Positions 5,920 through 14,256 are shown, counted from the first letter of the stretch. The stretch is 22,275 bases of DNA from CANNDT01 sp945876205 (GCA_947503365.1 CANNDT010000076.1:1-22275); one strand, 5' to 3'. Numbers and translations are program-made. Notes: a model not told the origin generated them from the sequence alone.

Positions 5920-6425
5920 GCGAGCCTTCAATCGAACACAAGGCGCAGGCGCCTGCGTCGGTGACCTGCTTCATCCTCACCGTCAGCGATACGCGCACGC
6001 CTGACACCGACACCAGCGGCCACGCCATCCTCGAGCTGCTCGAAGCGGCCGGCCACACGGTGCTCGATTACGCGATCGTCAAGGACGATCCGCTCCAGGT
6101 GGCATCGGCGGTGCGCGCGCAGCTCGCCGACGAGCGCGTCAGGGTCATCATCACGACAGGCGGCACCGGCGTCAGCTCTCGCGACGGCACCTACGAGGCG
6201 ATCGACGGCCTGCTGGAGAAACGCCTGCACGGATTCGGCGAGCTGTTCCGCATGCTCAGCTTCCAGGAGATCGGATCGGCCGCGATGATGAGCCGCGCGA
6301 CCGCCGGCACCGTGGCGCGCAGCGCGATCTTCGTCCTGCCTGGCTCCGAAAGCGCCGTCCGCCTCGCCATGACGCAGCTCATCGTCCCGGAGCTCGGACA
6401 CGTCGTGCAGCAGTTGAATAAATAG
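5916..6425 (+). CDS. moaB: Molybdenum cofactor biosynthesis protein MoaB (MogA-like MPT adenylyltransferase domain)
   Basis: A 169-residue member of the MoaB/MogA family, which adenylylates molybdopterin before molybdate insertion. Visible family motifs are FILTVSDTRTPDTDTSG near the N-terminus, the MPT-binding VIITTGGTGVSSRDGTYEA (about 73-91), GFGELFRMLSFQEIG and AMMSRATAGTVARSAIFVLPGS in the C-terminal half. Length fits the hexameric MoaB type. The start is GTG 5916; there is no in-frame start with a ribosome-binding site, and a TATAAT 9 bp upstream points to leaderless translation. The stop TAG at 6423-6425 abuts the moeA ATG directly, so the two cofactor genes form one operon. MoaB and MogA cannot be separated with certainty by motif, but the SFQEIG/AMMSRA block favours MoaB. 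Confidence 0.92.
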   Translation: MSEPSIEHKAQAPASVTCFILTVSDTRTPDTDTSGHAILELLEAAGHTVLDYAIVKDDPLQVASAVRAQLADERVRVIITTGGTGVSSRDGTYEAIDGLLEKRLHGFGELFRMLSFQEIGSAAMMSRATAGTVARSAIFVLPGSESAVRLAMTQLIVPELGHVVQQLNK

Positions 6426-7646
6426 ATGACGACGAAGATGCGGCCGTTCAAGGGGACGATCCCGCTCGACCAGGCGCGGGCGTTGATTGACGGGGCGATT
6501 CGTCCGATCGAGCGGATGGAGCATGTCGCGCTCGAAGCGGCGAACGGGCGCGTCCTCGCCAGGGACGTGGTGTCCACCGCCGACGTGCCGCCATTCACGC
6601 GCGCGGCCATGGACGGTTACGCCGTGCGCGCGCAGGACACGACCGGCGCCAGCCGCGCGCAGCCGAAGACACTCACCTGGATTGAGAAAGTCTTCACGGC
6701 GCAGATGCCATCACGCACGGTCGGCGCCGGCCAGTGCACCGAGATTGCCACCGGCGCGCCCATGCCCGACGGCGCCGACGCGGTGGTCATGGTCGAGGAA
6801 ACCGACGCGGACGATGGAGGGAGCGTTCGCGTCTTCGCGGGCGTGGAGCCGGGGCAGAACACCGGCCGGCAGGGTGCCGACATCCAGCGCGGCCAGACAG
6901 TGCTTCGCGCCGGCGAAGAGCTGAACGCCAGCCGCGTCGGCGCCATCGCCGCCGTCGGCCTTCGCAGCGTCGACGTGTACGCGCGTCCGCGCGTGGCGAT
7001 ACTCTCGACCGGCAACGAAATCGTCGAACCCGGGAAGCCGCTCGAGCCGGGCCACATCTACGACATCAACCGCTTCACGCTCTCGGCGGCGGTGGCCGAG
7101 CACGGCGGCGTGCCCGTGCCTCACCGCGCAGCGGCCGACACGATTGCGGACATCTCGCGCGCGGTGGAAGACTGTCTGCACGAAGACGTGCTCGTCTTCT
7201 CTGGCGGCAGCTCGGTCGGAGAACGCGACCTGATCCTCGACGTGCTCGGCGATCTCGGCGAAATCCTCTTCCACGGCATCTCGGTCAAGCCAGGCAAGCC
7301 GACGGCCTTCGGATTGATCAAGGGCAAACCGTTCTTCGGCATGCCGGGCTACCCCTCGTCATGCCTCTCGAACGCCTACATCCTGCTGGGCCCCGCGCTG
7401 CGACAGATCGCCCGCCTGCCGCCGCGCATGGTCAAGAAGATCGCCGTTCCGCTCGCAAAGCGCATCGTGTCGCCAGCCGGGCGCCACCAGTTCTACACCG
7501 TGCGAATCGTCGATGGCACAGCGCTCCCCGCATTCAAGGCCTCGGGCGACATCACCAGCATGTCGCAGGCGGATGGCTACATCGAAATCCCGATCGACAT
7601 CGACATCGTCGAGCAGGGCGCAGTGGTTGAGGTGACGTTGTTTTGA
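6426..7646 (+). CDS. moeA: Molybdopterin molybdenumtransferase MoeA
   Basis: The 406-residue protein has the full MoeA layout. PPFTRAAMDGYAV lies at 55-67 and ATGAPMPDGADAVV at 108-121 (domain III and the beginning of domain II). The molybdopterin-binding domain carries ILSTGNEIVEPG (192-203), IYDINRFTL, SGGSSVGERDLI (259-270, with the conserved Asp268), GKPTAFG and GMPGYPSS (305-312). A domain IV follows, ending in VVEVTLF. MoeA inserts molybdate into adenylylated molybdopterin to give the active cofactor, in the cytoplasm. The ATG immediately follows the moaB stop, and the stop overlaps the next gene's TTG start (TTGA), so all three are translationally coupled. All landmark residues that I can check are present. 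Confidence 0.95.
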   Translation: MTTKMRPFKGTIPLDQARALIDGAIRPIERMEHVALEAANGRVLARDVVSTADVPPFTRAAMDGYAVRAQDTTGASRAQPKTLTWIEKVFTAQMPSRTVGAGQCTEIATGAPMPDGADAVVMVEETDADDGGSVRVFAGVEPGQNTGRQGADIQRGQTVLRAGEELNASRVGAIAAVGLRSVDVYARPRVAILSTGNEIVEPGKPLEPGHIYDINRFTLSAAVAEHGGVPVPHRAAADTIADISRAVEDCLHEDVLVFSGGSSVGERDLILDVLGDLGEILFHGISVKPGKPTAFGLIKGKPFFGMPGYPSSCLSNAYILLGPALRQIARLPPRMVKKIAVPLAKRIVSPAGRHQFYTVRIVDGTALPAFKASGDITSMSQADGYIEIPIDIDIVEQGAVVEVTLF

Positions 7647-8002
7647 CTGAGTCGCAACAGAAGGTCGTCGAGAAGATTGGCATCCCGGTGGCGAGGCGCC
7701 ACATCTTTCTCTGCGCGGATCAGGCGACGCCCAAGTGCTGTGACAAGGAGCGCGGGATCGCGGCGTGGGACTTCTTGAAGAAGCGGCTCAAGGAGCTCGG
7801 GCTGGCCGACCAGGGCGGTGTCCTGCGCACCCGGGCGAACTGCCTGCGGATTTGTGAAGGCGGGCCGATTGCCGTCGTCTATCCCGAGGGAACCTGGTAC
7901 GAAGAATGTGATCCGCCAGTACTCGAGCGGATCATCCAGGAACACCTGATCGGCGGCCGCATCGTCACGGACCACCTGATCGCGGCGCATCCGCTCGGCT
8001 AA
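7643..8002 (+). CDS. Thioredoxin-like [2Fe-2S] ferredoxin
   Basis: A 119-residue protein with a thioredoxin-like [2Fe-2S] ferredoxin pattern. HIFLCADQATPKCC supplies Cys24 and Cys32 (or Cys33), and RANCLRICEGGP supplies Cys67 and Cys71, followed by AVVYPEGTWYEECDP, the usual WY segment after the second Cys pair. Such proteins carry a [2Fe-2S] cluster and resemble the NuoE fold, but the exact partner is usually unknown. The start is a TTG at 7643 that overlaps the moeA stop (TTGA). Its place after moaB-moeA suggests electron transfer related to a molybdoenzyme, though none is encoded here. It could also serve the downstream Kor/Nuo system; that is speculation. Confidence 0.85.
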   Translation: MTESQQKVVEKIGIPVARRHIFLCADQATPKCCDKERGIAAWDFLKKRLKELGLADQGGVLRTRANCLRICEGGPIAVVYPEGTWYEECDPPVLERIIQEHLIGGRIVTDHLIAAHPLG

Positions 8003-8011
8003 TTCCAGTTC

Positions 8012-8051
8012 CTCACGGTTCTGCCGATTATGAACGGCGGTGAGACTTTCG
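8012..8051 (+). terminator. Weak terminator-like hairpin after the ferredoxin gene
   Basis: CTCAC (8012-8016) pairs with GTGAG (8040-8044), and GTTC (8018-8021) with GAAC (8032-8035), around a 10-nt loop with an asymmetric internal bulge. Only a short ACTTTC follows rather than a T-run, so Rho-independent termination is doubtful. The rest of the 150-bp gap to the next gene shows nothing convincing. Confidence 0.25.
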
Positions 8052-8152
8052 CCTGTCCGATCTGCGCGTAACGCCGTTTCGTTCACATTTGCGGCAGTTT
8101 TGTGGCTCGCCGGCGCCAGCACCGGCCTCCTCGCGACGGCGGCTGTCGCGTG

Positions 8153-10264
8153 ATGCCCCGCTACTCGCTGCTGATCGTGGATGACATTGAGCCCAACCGG
8201 GAGGCGTTGTCGCGCCGGCTGGCGCAGCGGGGGTACGCCGTCACCACGGCGGCCTGCGGACACGACGCGCTGGCGCTCGCGCTGACGCAGCCCTACGACC
8301 TGGTGCTGCTCGACGTCGAGATGCCCGAGATGAGCGGTCTCGAGGTGCTCAGCGAGCTTCGAAAAACCCGCTCGCAAACCGATCTGCCGGTCATCATGGT
8401 CACCGCCCGCACCGAGGGCGCCGACATCGTCGAAGCGTTCCGCCTGGGCGCGAACGATTACGTGACCAAGCCGGTCGATTTCGCAGTGGCGCTCGCACGC
8501 ATCAGCACCCACCTCGCGCACAAGTCAGCCGTCGCCGACCTGCGCATCAGCGAAGAACGCTACGCGCTGGCCGGCACCGGCGCACGCGACGGCCTCTGGG
8601 ACTGGAACCTCACGACCAACGAAGTGCACTGGTCGGCTCGCTGGAAGGACATGCTCGGCTACAGCGAGCCCGAGATCGGCGCCGGCCCAGATGAATGGTT
8701 CTCGCGGGTGCACGAAGATGACATCGACGCCGTGCGGGAGCAACTGAAAGCGCATCTCGAAGGCGACGCCGGGCATTTCGAGTCGGAACACCGGATGCGG
8801 CATCAGAACGGGGCGCTGCGATGGGTGCTGTGCCGCGGCGCCGCCGTCTGGAACGCGGCGGGCGTGCCCACACGGCTGGCGGGCTCGCTGACCGACATCA
8901 CCGACGCCAAGGTCTCCGACGCCGTCACCGGCCTTCCCAACCGGCATCTGTTTATCGACGTACTCGATCGGGCGATCAAGCGCGCGCAGCGGCGCTCAAA
9001 CTACCGGTTTGCACTGCTCGTTCTCGGGCTCGATCGGCTGAATCTCGTCAACGAGACACTGGGGCCGATGACCGCCGATCGGCTGCTCGTCGCGGTGGCC
9101 AACCGGCTGCAGGCGCGGCTCCGTCCCACCGACTCGCTGGCGAACGAGGGTCCCGGCTGCACGCTCGCGCGGCTGGGCGGCAACGAATTCAACGTCCTGA
9201 TCGACGACATTGGCGACGCCAGCGACACCGTTCGAGTGGCGCAGCGCCTCCGTGCCGCCTTCGAGCAGCCATTCGACCTGGACGGCCAGGAGGTCTTCAT
9301 CTCGGCCAGCGTCGGCATTGCCATCAGCACGACGGGCTACACCCGAGCCGAAGACATCCTGCGCGACGCCGTCACGGCGCTGCACCGTGCCCAGGCCGAA
9401 GGCACGGTTCCCTGCGAGATTTTCGATCCGACGATGCGCGAGAAGGCGATTGCGCGGCTGCGCATCGAAACCGACCTGCGGCGGGCGATCGATCACGAGG
9501 GCTTCGACCTGCACTACCAGCCGATCGTCGCGGTCGAGACCGGGGCAATTACCGGATTCGAGGCGCTGATGCGCTGGGGACATCCCTCGCCCGGCATGGT
9601 CGGCCCCGCGGAATTCATCCCCGTCGCCGAGAGCACGGGCATGATCCTGCACCTCGGACAACTGGCGCTCTTCGAGTCGTGCCGGCGGATGGTCGACTGG
9701 CAGAAGAAATTCGGAAGCCTCGCGCCGCAGACGATCTCCGTCAACGTCTCGAGCCGCCAGTTTTCGGCCATCGACTTCGCCAGCGAGATAGAGGCGGTGC
9801 TTGACCGAACCGGCCTGCCGCCGACGAGCCTGAAGCTCGAAATCACCGAGAGCGCGTTTCTCGACGACCTCGACGCCGCGCGGGAGATGGTCGAGCGGCT
9901 GCGGATCATGGGCGTCGGCTGCAGCCTCGACGACTTCGGAACCGGCTACTCTTCCTTGAGCTACCTCCACCAGTTAATGGTCGAGACGCTGAAGGTCGAT
10001 CGTTCCTTCGTGAGCCGCATCGGCCGCGCCAAGCGGGGCGCCGAGATGCTCCAGGCGATCGTCAGCCTCGGGCACAGCCTGGGGATGGATGTCGTCGCGG
10101 AAGGCGTGGAGACACGCGAGCAGTTGACGCAGCTCAAGGCGCTTGGCTGCGAATACGCGCAAGGGTTCTACTTCTCAATGCCGGTGACCGCCGCGGCCGC
10201 CGAGCGCCTGATCGAGCGTCAGCCCTGGACGGGTGACGCGCTCCTCTCCAAGCTAGCGTCGTAG
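8153..10264 (+). CDS. Response regulator with PAS, degenerate GGDEF and EAL domains (probable c-di-GMP phosphodiesterase)
   Basis: A 703-residue cytoplasmic signalling protein. Residues 1-125 form a receiver domain: acidic pair D10/D11, phospho-acceptor D54 (VLLDVEMPEM), T84 and K106 (VTKPVD). Residues about 135-250 form a PAS_3-type sensor (GLWDWNLTTNEVHWS ... LAGSLTDIT). The GGDEF domain (about 255-425) has GGNEF at 342-346 and GLDRLNL where a D-L-D metal site is expected, so the cyclase is probably inactive and may act as a GTP-binding regulator. The EAL domain (about 440-690) has FEALMRW, NVSSRQF, LEITES, DDFGTGYSS and AEGVET, so phosphodiesterase activity looks intact. ATG 8153 directly precedes the receiver fold; a GTG at 8102 would add 17 basic residues without family support. 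No dedicated kinase is adjacent. It ends 96 bp before korA. Confidence 0.9.
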   Translation: MPRYSLLIVDDIEPNREALSRRLAQRGYAVTTAACGHDALALALTQPYDLVLLDVEMPEMSGLEVLSELRKTRSQTDLPVIMVTARTEGADIVEAFRLGANDYVTKPVDFAVALARISTHLAHKSAVADLRISEERYALAGTGARDGLWDWNLTTNEVHWSARWKDMLGYSEPEIGAGPDEWFSRVHEDDIDAVREQLKAHLEGDAGHFESEHRMRHQNGALRWVLCRGAAVWNAAGVPTRLAGSLTDITDAKVSDAVTGLPNRHLFIDVLDRAIKRAQRRSNYRFALLVLGLDRLNLVNETLGPMTADRLLVAVANRLQARLRPTDSLANEGPGCTLARLGGNEFNVLIDDIGDASDTVRVAQRLRAAFEQPFDLDGQEVFISASVGIAISTTGYTRAEDILRDAVTALHRAQAEGTVPCEIFDPTMREKAIARLRIETDLRRAIDHEGFDLHYQPIVAVETGAITGFEALMRWGHPSPGMVGPAEFIPVAESTGMILHLGQLALFESCRRMVDWQKKFGSLAPQTISVNVSSRQFSAIDFASEIEAVLDRTGLPPTSLKLEITESAFLDDLDAAREMVERLRIMGVGCSLDDFGTGYSSLSYLHQLMVETLKVDRSFVSRIGRAKRGAEMLQAIVSLGHSLGMDVVAEGVETREQLTQLKALGCEYAQGFYFSMPVTAAAAERLIERQPWTGDALLSKLAS

Positions 10265-10277
10265 CCGACCGCTCTTA

Positions 10278-10283
10278 TATAAT
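10278..10283 (+). promoter_or_regulatory. Candidate -10 box for the korAB-nuo operon
   Basis: TATAAT lies within an AT-rich patch (TTATATAAT) in the 96-bp gap before korA, the only long gap ahead of the 12-kb operon. The start codon is 77 bp further on, giving a leader of about 70 nt. A matching -35 is not evident at 16-18 bp. No riboswitch or attenuator structure is recognisable in the leader. Confidence 0.4.
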
Positions 10284-10360
10284 CTTTCGGCAATCCAACC
10301 CGTAAACAACTGGAATCTCCTCCACAGTTATGCGGTAAAGGCTGGGAGCAGGATAGAAAC

Positions 10361-12214
10361 ATGTCAGTGTCCGATGTCGCCGAGCAGGAAACCGCCTCGC
10401 GTCCCCGCGAGGACCGCATCATCAACGATTTCGCCATCCAGGTAGCCACCGTCAATGGATCGGGCAGCCAGACCGCAAACATGGTCCTGCTGCGCTCTAT
10501 TTTCCAGATGGGCGTGCCGGTCTCCGGCAAGAACATGTTCCCGTCGAACATCGCGGGCCTGCCCACGTGGTACACCATTCGCGCCAGCGCGAAGGGATAT
10601 ATCGGCCGCAAGAAGGAAGTCGACTTCCTCGTGGCCATGAACGTCGAGACCGCCAAGGAAGACGTCCTGACGCTGGCGCCCGGCGCCGCGGTGCTCTACG
10701 ACGAGCCGCTCAAGCTGAATGAGCTGCGCAAGGACCTCACCTTCTATCCCGTCCCCTTCGACAAGCTGATCAACCCGATTACCACCGACGCCAAGCTGCG
10801 GCGCCTCGTGCGCAACATGATTTACGACGGCGTGCTCTCGCGCCTGCTGTCGATCGACATGATGCAGATGGAGAAGGCGCTCCGGAAGCAGCTCGGGAAG
10901 AAGGAAAAGGCGATCCAGCTCAATCTGGGCGCCCTCAAGGCGGGCTACGCCTTCGCCGAGGCCAGCCTCACCAAGCAGGATCCGTTCGTCGTCGAGCCGA
11001 TGGACAAGACCACCGGCATGATCCTGATCGAGGGCAATGCCGCCGCCGCGATCGGCTGCATGATGGCCGGCGTCACCTTCGTCGGCTGGTATCCGATTAC
11101 CCCGTCGTCGTCGCTCTGCGAGTCGCTGATCGAGTACTTGAAGAAGTACCGGAAGGACCCGGAGACCGGCAAGACGACGTTCGCGGCGATCCAGGCCGAG
11201 GATGAGCTCGCGGCCCTTGGCATGGTCATCGGCGCCGGCTGGATGGGTGCCCGCGCCATGACGTCCACGGCTGGCCCCGGCATCTCGCTGATGTCCGAGT
11301 TCACCGGCCTCGGCTACTACGCCGAAGTGCCGGCGGTGATCTTCGACGTCCAGCGCGTCGGGCCGTCAACCGGCCTGCCCACGCGCACCGCGCAGCAGGA
11401 CATCCTCTCGACCGCGCTCCTCTCGCACGGCGACACCAAGCACCCGCTGCTCCTGCCCTGCTCGGTGCACGAGTGCTACACCATGGCGATGGACGCGTTC
11501 GACCTCGCCGAGCGTCTCCAGACGCCGATCTTCGTGATGACCGACCTCGACCTCGGCATGAACAACTGGATGTCGCAGCCGTTCGAGTTTACCGAGCGCC
11601 CGCTCGACCGCGGCAAGCGGCTCGACGCCGCCAAGCTGAAGGAGCTCGGCCAGTGGGGACGCTACAAGGACGTCGACGGCGACGGCATCCCCTACCGCAC
11701 GGTGCCCGGCGACGGCATGCCGGCGTACTTCACCCGCGGCTCCGGCCACAACGAGTTCGCGCAGTACAGCGAGCGCGCTGACGATTACGCCAACAACCTC
11801 GATCGGCTCGGGCGCAAGTTCGACACCGCGCGGACGCTCGTGCCGAAGCCCGAGGTCGTGATGAGCGCCAAGGCCGCCAAGAGCGGCAAGGGCGGGATCG
11901 GCATCATCGCCTGGGGCACCACGCACTGGGCGATCGTCGAATCGCGCGACCAGCTGGTCAACGAGGAACAGATCGAGACGTCGTACCTCCGGCTCCGCGC
12001 CTTCCCGTTCACGAAGGAAGTGTGGGAATTCGTCGACAAGTGCGAGCGCGTCTACGTCGTCGAGCAGAACCGCGACGGCCAGATGCTCTCGCTGCTCAAG
12101 ATGGAGTGCAACGCGGAGCAGTTCGCCAAGCTTCGCAGCATTCGCCACTATGTCGGGCTGCCAATCGACGGCCGGTCCGTGACCACCGAACTGTTGAAGC
12201 AAGAGGGCCGGTAA
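10361..12214 (+). CDS. korA: 2-oxoacid:ferredoxin oxidoreductase, alpha subunit with fused gamma domain (KorA)
   Basis: This 617-residue subunit joins an N-terminal gamma domain (about 20-200: FAIQVATVNGSGSQTANMVL, FPSNIAGLPTWYTIR) to an alpha domain (about 215-600). The alpha part carries YPITPSSSLCE (244-254), ARAMTSTAGPGISLMSEF, FDVQRVGPSTGLPTRTAQQD and HGDTKHPLLLP. With KorB it would oxidise 2-oxoglutarate (or a related 2-oxoacid) with CoA to the acyl-CoA and CO2, passing two electrons to ferredoxin. The two-subunit gamma-alpha fusion without a ferredoxin-like delta subunit resembles the KorAB type known from mycobacteria. AGGA lies 7 nt before the ATG. It is the first gene of the operon; korB starts 3 bp after its stop. 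Substrate specificity cannot be fixed from motifs alone. Confidence 0.93.
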   Translation: MSVSDVAEQETASRPREDRIINDFAIQVATVNGSGSQTANMVLLRSIFQMGVPVSGKNMFPSNIAGLPTWYTIRASAKGYIGRKKEVDFLVAMNVETAKEDVLTLAPGAAVLYDEPLKLNELRKDLTFYPVPFDKLINPITTDAKLRRLVRNMIYDGVLSRLLSIDMMQMEKALRKQLGKKEKAIQLNLGALKAGYAFAEASLTKQDPFVVEPMDKTTGMILIEGNAAAAIGCMMAGVTFVGWYPITPSSSLCESLIEYLKKYRKDPETGKTTFAAIQAEDELAALGMVIGAGWMGARAMTSTAGPGISLMSEFTGLGYYAEVPAVIFDVQRVGPSTGLPTRTAQQDILSTALLSHGDTKHPLLLPCSVHECYTMAMDAFDLAERLQTPIFVMTDLDLGMNNWMSQPFEFTERPLDRGKRLDAAKLKELGQWGRYKDVDGDGIPYRTVPGDGMPAYFTRGSGHNEFAQYSERADDYANNLDRLGRKFDTARTLVPKPEVVMSAKAAKSGKGGIGIIAWGTTHWAIVESRDQLVNEEQIETSYLRLRAFPFTKEVWEFVDKCERVYVVEQNRDGQMLSLLKMECNAEQFAKLRSIRHYVGLPIDGRSVTTELLKQEGR

Positions 12215-12217
12215 ATC

Positions 12218-13270
12218 ATGTCGACATCAGCCACGCCTCCGGCCGCGCCGGGCAAGAAGATCAACCGCATCGGCCTCGATCCGGTCCCCTACCGCGGCGG
12301 CAAGACGACGCTCTGCGCCGGCTGCGGCCATAACGCCATCACCGAGCGCATCATCGACTCGTTTTTCGAGATGGGCATCGACCCGACGCAGGTCATCAAG
12401 TTCTCGGGCATCGGCTGCTCGAGCAAGAGCCCGGCCTACTTCCTGAGCGCCGCCCACGGCTTCAACTCGGTGCACGGCCGCATGCCGTCGGTGGCGACCG
12501 GCGCCATCTGCGCCAACCGGAAGATGCTCGCCATCGGCGTCAGCGGCGACGGCGACACCGGGGCGATCGGCATCGGCCAGTTCATCCACCTGATGCGCCG
12601 CAACATCCCGATGATTTACATCATCGAAGACAACGGCTGCTACGGCCTGACCAAGGGGCAGCTCTCGCCGACCGCCGACCTCGGCTCCACGCTCAAGAAC
12701 GGCGTGGTCAACGACCTGCCGCCGATCGACACCTGCGCGCTGGCCATCGAGCTCGGCGCGTCGTTTGTCGCGCGGTCGTTCTCGGGCGACCCGAAGCAGC
12801 TCAAGGCGATCCTCAAGGCGGCCATCAGCCACAAGGGCACCTGCATGATCGACGTGATCTCGCCCTGCGTGACCTTCAACGACCACGAGGGTTCGACCAA
12901 GAGCTACTCCTACGTGAAGGAACACGACGAGCCGCTTGGCGACGTCGGCTTCGTTCCGTTCTTCGAAGACATCAATGTCGAATATGATGCCGGCACGACA
13001 ACATCCGTGACGCTGCATAACGGTTCGCGACTGCTCCTCACCAAGATCGCCGAGGACTACAACCCGACCGACAAGGTGATGGCGACGCGCCTGATCCAGG
13101 AGACGTCACGCCGGGGCGAGTTTGCCACCGGCATCCTCTACGTCGAGCCGGACAAGCCGGACTACCTCGAGATGCTCGGCGTCGTCGACGAGCCGCTGGC
13201 GTTCCTGCCCGACTCGAAGACGCGTCCCGGCAAGGCGGTCCTGGCTGAAATCATGGAGAGCTTCCGCTGA
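12218..13270 (+). CDS. korB: 2-oxoacid:ferredoxin oxidoreductase, beta subunit (KorB)
   Basis: The 350-residue beta subunit binds thiamine diphosphate and one [4Fe-4S] cluster. Cluster ligands are visible as C33 and C36 (LCAGCGHN), C67 (GIGCSSK) and C217 (SPCVTFND). The ThDP/Mg motif is GVSGDGDTGAIGIGQ (108-121) with IIEDNGCYGLTKGQ (135-148). It transfers electrons from the ThDP intermediate to an external ferredoxin. The C-terminal 130 residues, longer than in four-subunit enzymes, match the two-subunit Kor type. The stop codon TGA (13268-13270) overlaps the proposed CTG start of nuoA, which physically couples this enzyme to complex I. A GGAGAG inside the last codons (13255-13260) provides the ribosome-binding site for nuoA. 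Confidence 0.94.
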   Translation: MSTSATPPAAPGKKINRIGLDPVPYRGGKTTLCAGCGHNAITERIIDSFFEMGIDPTQVIKFSGIGCSSKSPAYFLSAAHGFNSVHGRMPSVATGAICANRKMLAIGVSGDGDTGAIGIGQFIHLMRRNIPMIYIIEDNGCYGLTKGQLSPTADLGSTLKNGVVNDLPPIDTCALAIELGASFVARSFSGDPKQLKAILKAAISHKGTCMIDVISPCVTFNDHEGSTKSYSYVKEHDEPLGDVGFVPFFEDINVEYDAGTTTSVTLHNGSRLLLTKIAEDYNPTDKVMATRLIQETSRRGEFATGILYVEPDKPDYLEMLGVVDEPLAFLPDSKTRPGKAVLAEIMESFR

Positions 13271-13620
13271 CCGGATACCTCCCCGTCGTCGTGTTCTTCG
13301 GCATGATCGTCGCTTTTGGCGTCGTGTCGCTGGGCGCGGCGTGGCTGCTGCGGCCGTCGAGGCCGACCAAGCAGAAGCTGGAAAGTTACGAGTGCGGCGC
13401 CGAGCCGATTGGCGAGGCGTGGGTGCAATTTCCGGTTGGTTTCTACCTGGTGGCGTTGATTTTCATCGTGTTCGATGCCCTGGCGGTCTTCCTGTTCCCG
13501 TGGGTGCTCGCGCTTCGCGGGCTCGGGATGTGGGGCATGGGCACGATGGTGTTGTTTCTCTCGATCCTGTCGCTGGGGTGGGTTTACGCCTACCGGGAGA
13601 AGATCCTCGAATGGCAATGA
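13267..13620 (+). CDS. nuoA: NADH-quinone oxidoreductase subunit A (NuoA)
   Basis: A small membrane subunit of complex I with three transmembrane helices (about residues 4-25, 59-82 and 87-108) and the conserved loop KLESYECGAEPIGEAWVQF that lines the quinone-site region with NuoD and NuoH. The first ATG/GTG-type start is GTG 13291, but that would remove TGYLPVV, which is conserved at NuoA N-termini (YLPV). No ATG, GTG or TTG exists in frame between the upstream stop at 13246 and 13291. CTG 13267 has GGAGAG with 6 nt spacing and overlaps the korB stop as CTGA, like the other junctions in the operon. I therefore take CTG as the start, giving 117 residues; a GTG start gives 109. It overlaps nuoB by 10 bp. 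Confidence 0.88.
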   Translation: MTGYLPVVVFFGMIVAFGVVSLGAAWLLRPSRPTKQKLESYECGAEPIGEAWVQFPVGFYLVALIFIVFDALAVFLFPWVLALRGLGMWGMGTMVLFLSILSLGWVYAYREKILEWQ

Positions 13621-14252
13621 AGCCGCCGAACGTTCCGGTCATTCCCGCGCCCGTCTGGCGGAATTTCAAGGAGCTGCAGGAGTGGGAGCAGCTGCACAAG
13701 ACCAGGCCTGAGGGCGACCAGCACTCGCAGGCGTTCACCTCGCTGACCGAGGGCATCCACGGGTTTCCCGGCGGGTTCCTGGTCACGACCACGGCCGACG
13801 CATTCCTCAACTGGGCCCGCAAGTCGTCGATCTGGCCGGTGACGTTCGGACTCGCGTGCTGCGCGATCGAGATGATGGCGACGTTTGCGTCGCGCTTCGA
13901 CGTCGAGCGGCTCGGCATGGTGCCCTGGGCGTCGCCGCGCCATTCGGATCTGATGATCGTCTCGGGCACGGTCACGATTAAGATGGCGCCCATGCTCGAG
14001 CGCATTTACGCGCAGATGCCCGACCCGAAGTGGGCCGTGTCGATGGGATCGTGCTCCAACTCCGGCGGTCCGTTCCGGCACGGCTACCACGTGGTGAAGG
14101 GCGTCGATCGCGTGATTCCGGTGGACGTCTACGTGCCCGGCTGCCCGCCGCCTCCCGAATCGCTGCTCAACGGACTACTGCTCCTGCAGGACCAGATCAG
14201 CCACTTCCGCAAGACTGGCCGGCGCGCTCCGCCAACGCCGAAGGTCGACTGA
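13611..14252 (+). CDS. nuoB: NADH-quinone oxidoreductase subunit B (NuoB), carries cluster N2
   Basis: A 213-residue peripheral-arm subunit. The N2 [4Fe-4S] ligands are C83 and C84 (LACCAIEMM), C148 (GSCSNSGG) and C178 (PGCPPPPE), with the canonical spacing CC-x63-C-x29-C. N2 is the last cluster and reduces quinone at the NuoB/NuoD interface. The N-terminus (about 60 residues, with WRNFKELQEWEQLHKT) is longer than in many homologues. The start is ATG 13611, 10 nt after GGGAGA; a second ATG at 13617 is possible. The frame stays open far upstream inside korB and nuoA, but those residues are unrelated. It lies 4 bp before nuoC. Confidence 0.96.
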   Translation: MAMKPPNVPVIPAPVWRNFKELQEWEQLHKTRPEGDQHSQAFTSLTEGIHGFPGGFLVTTTADAFLNWARKSSIWPVTFGLACCAIEMMATFASRFDVERLGMVPWASPRHSDLMIVSGTVTIKMAPMLERIYAQMPDPKWAVSMGSCSNSGGPFRHGYHVVKGVDRVIPVDVYVPGCPPPPESLLNGLLLLQDQISHFRKTGRRAPPTPKVD

Positions 14253-14256
14253 CGCG

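Noticed and set aside
8102..8152. GTG start 17 codons before the receiver domain
   Set aside because: The additional residues are basic and unrelated to receiver domains, and no ribosome-binding site is evident; ATG 8153 fits the fold.
13122..13610. Upstream extension of the nuoB frame
   Set aside because: It overlaps korB and nuoA in another frame and its residues are not NuoB-like; ATG 13611 is well placed.
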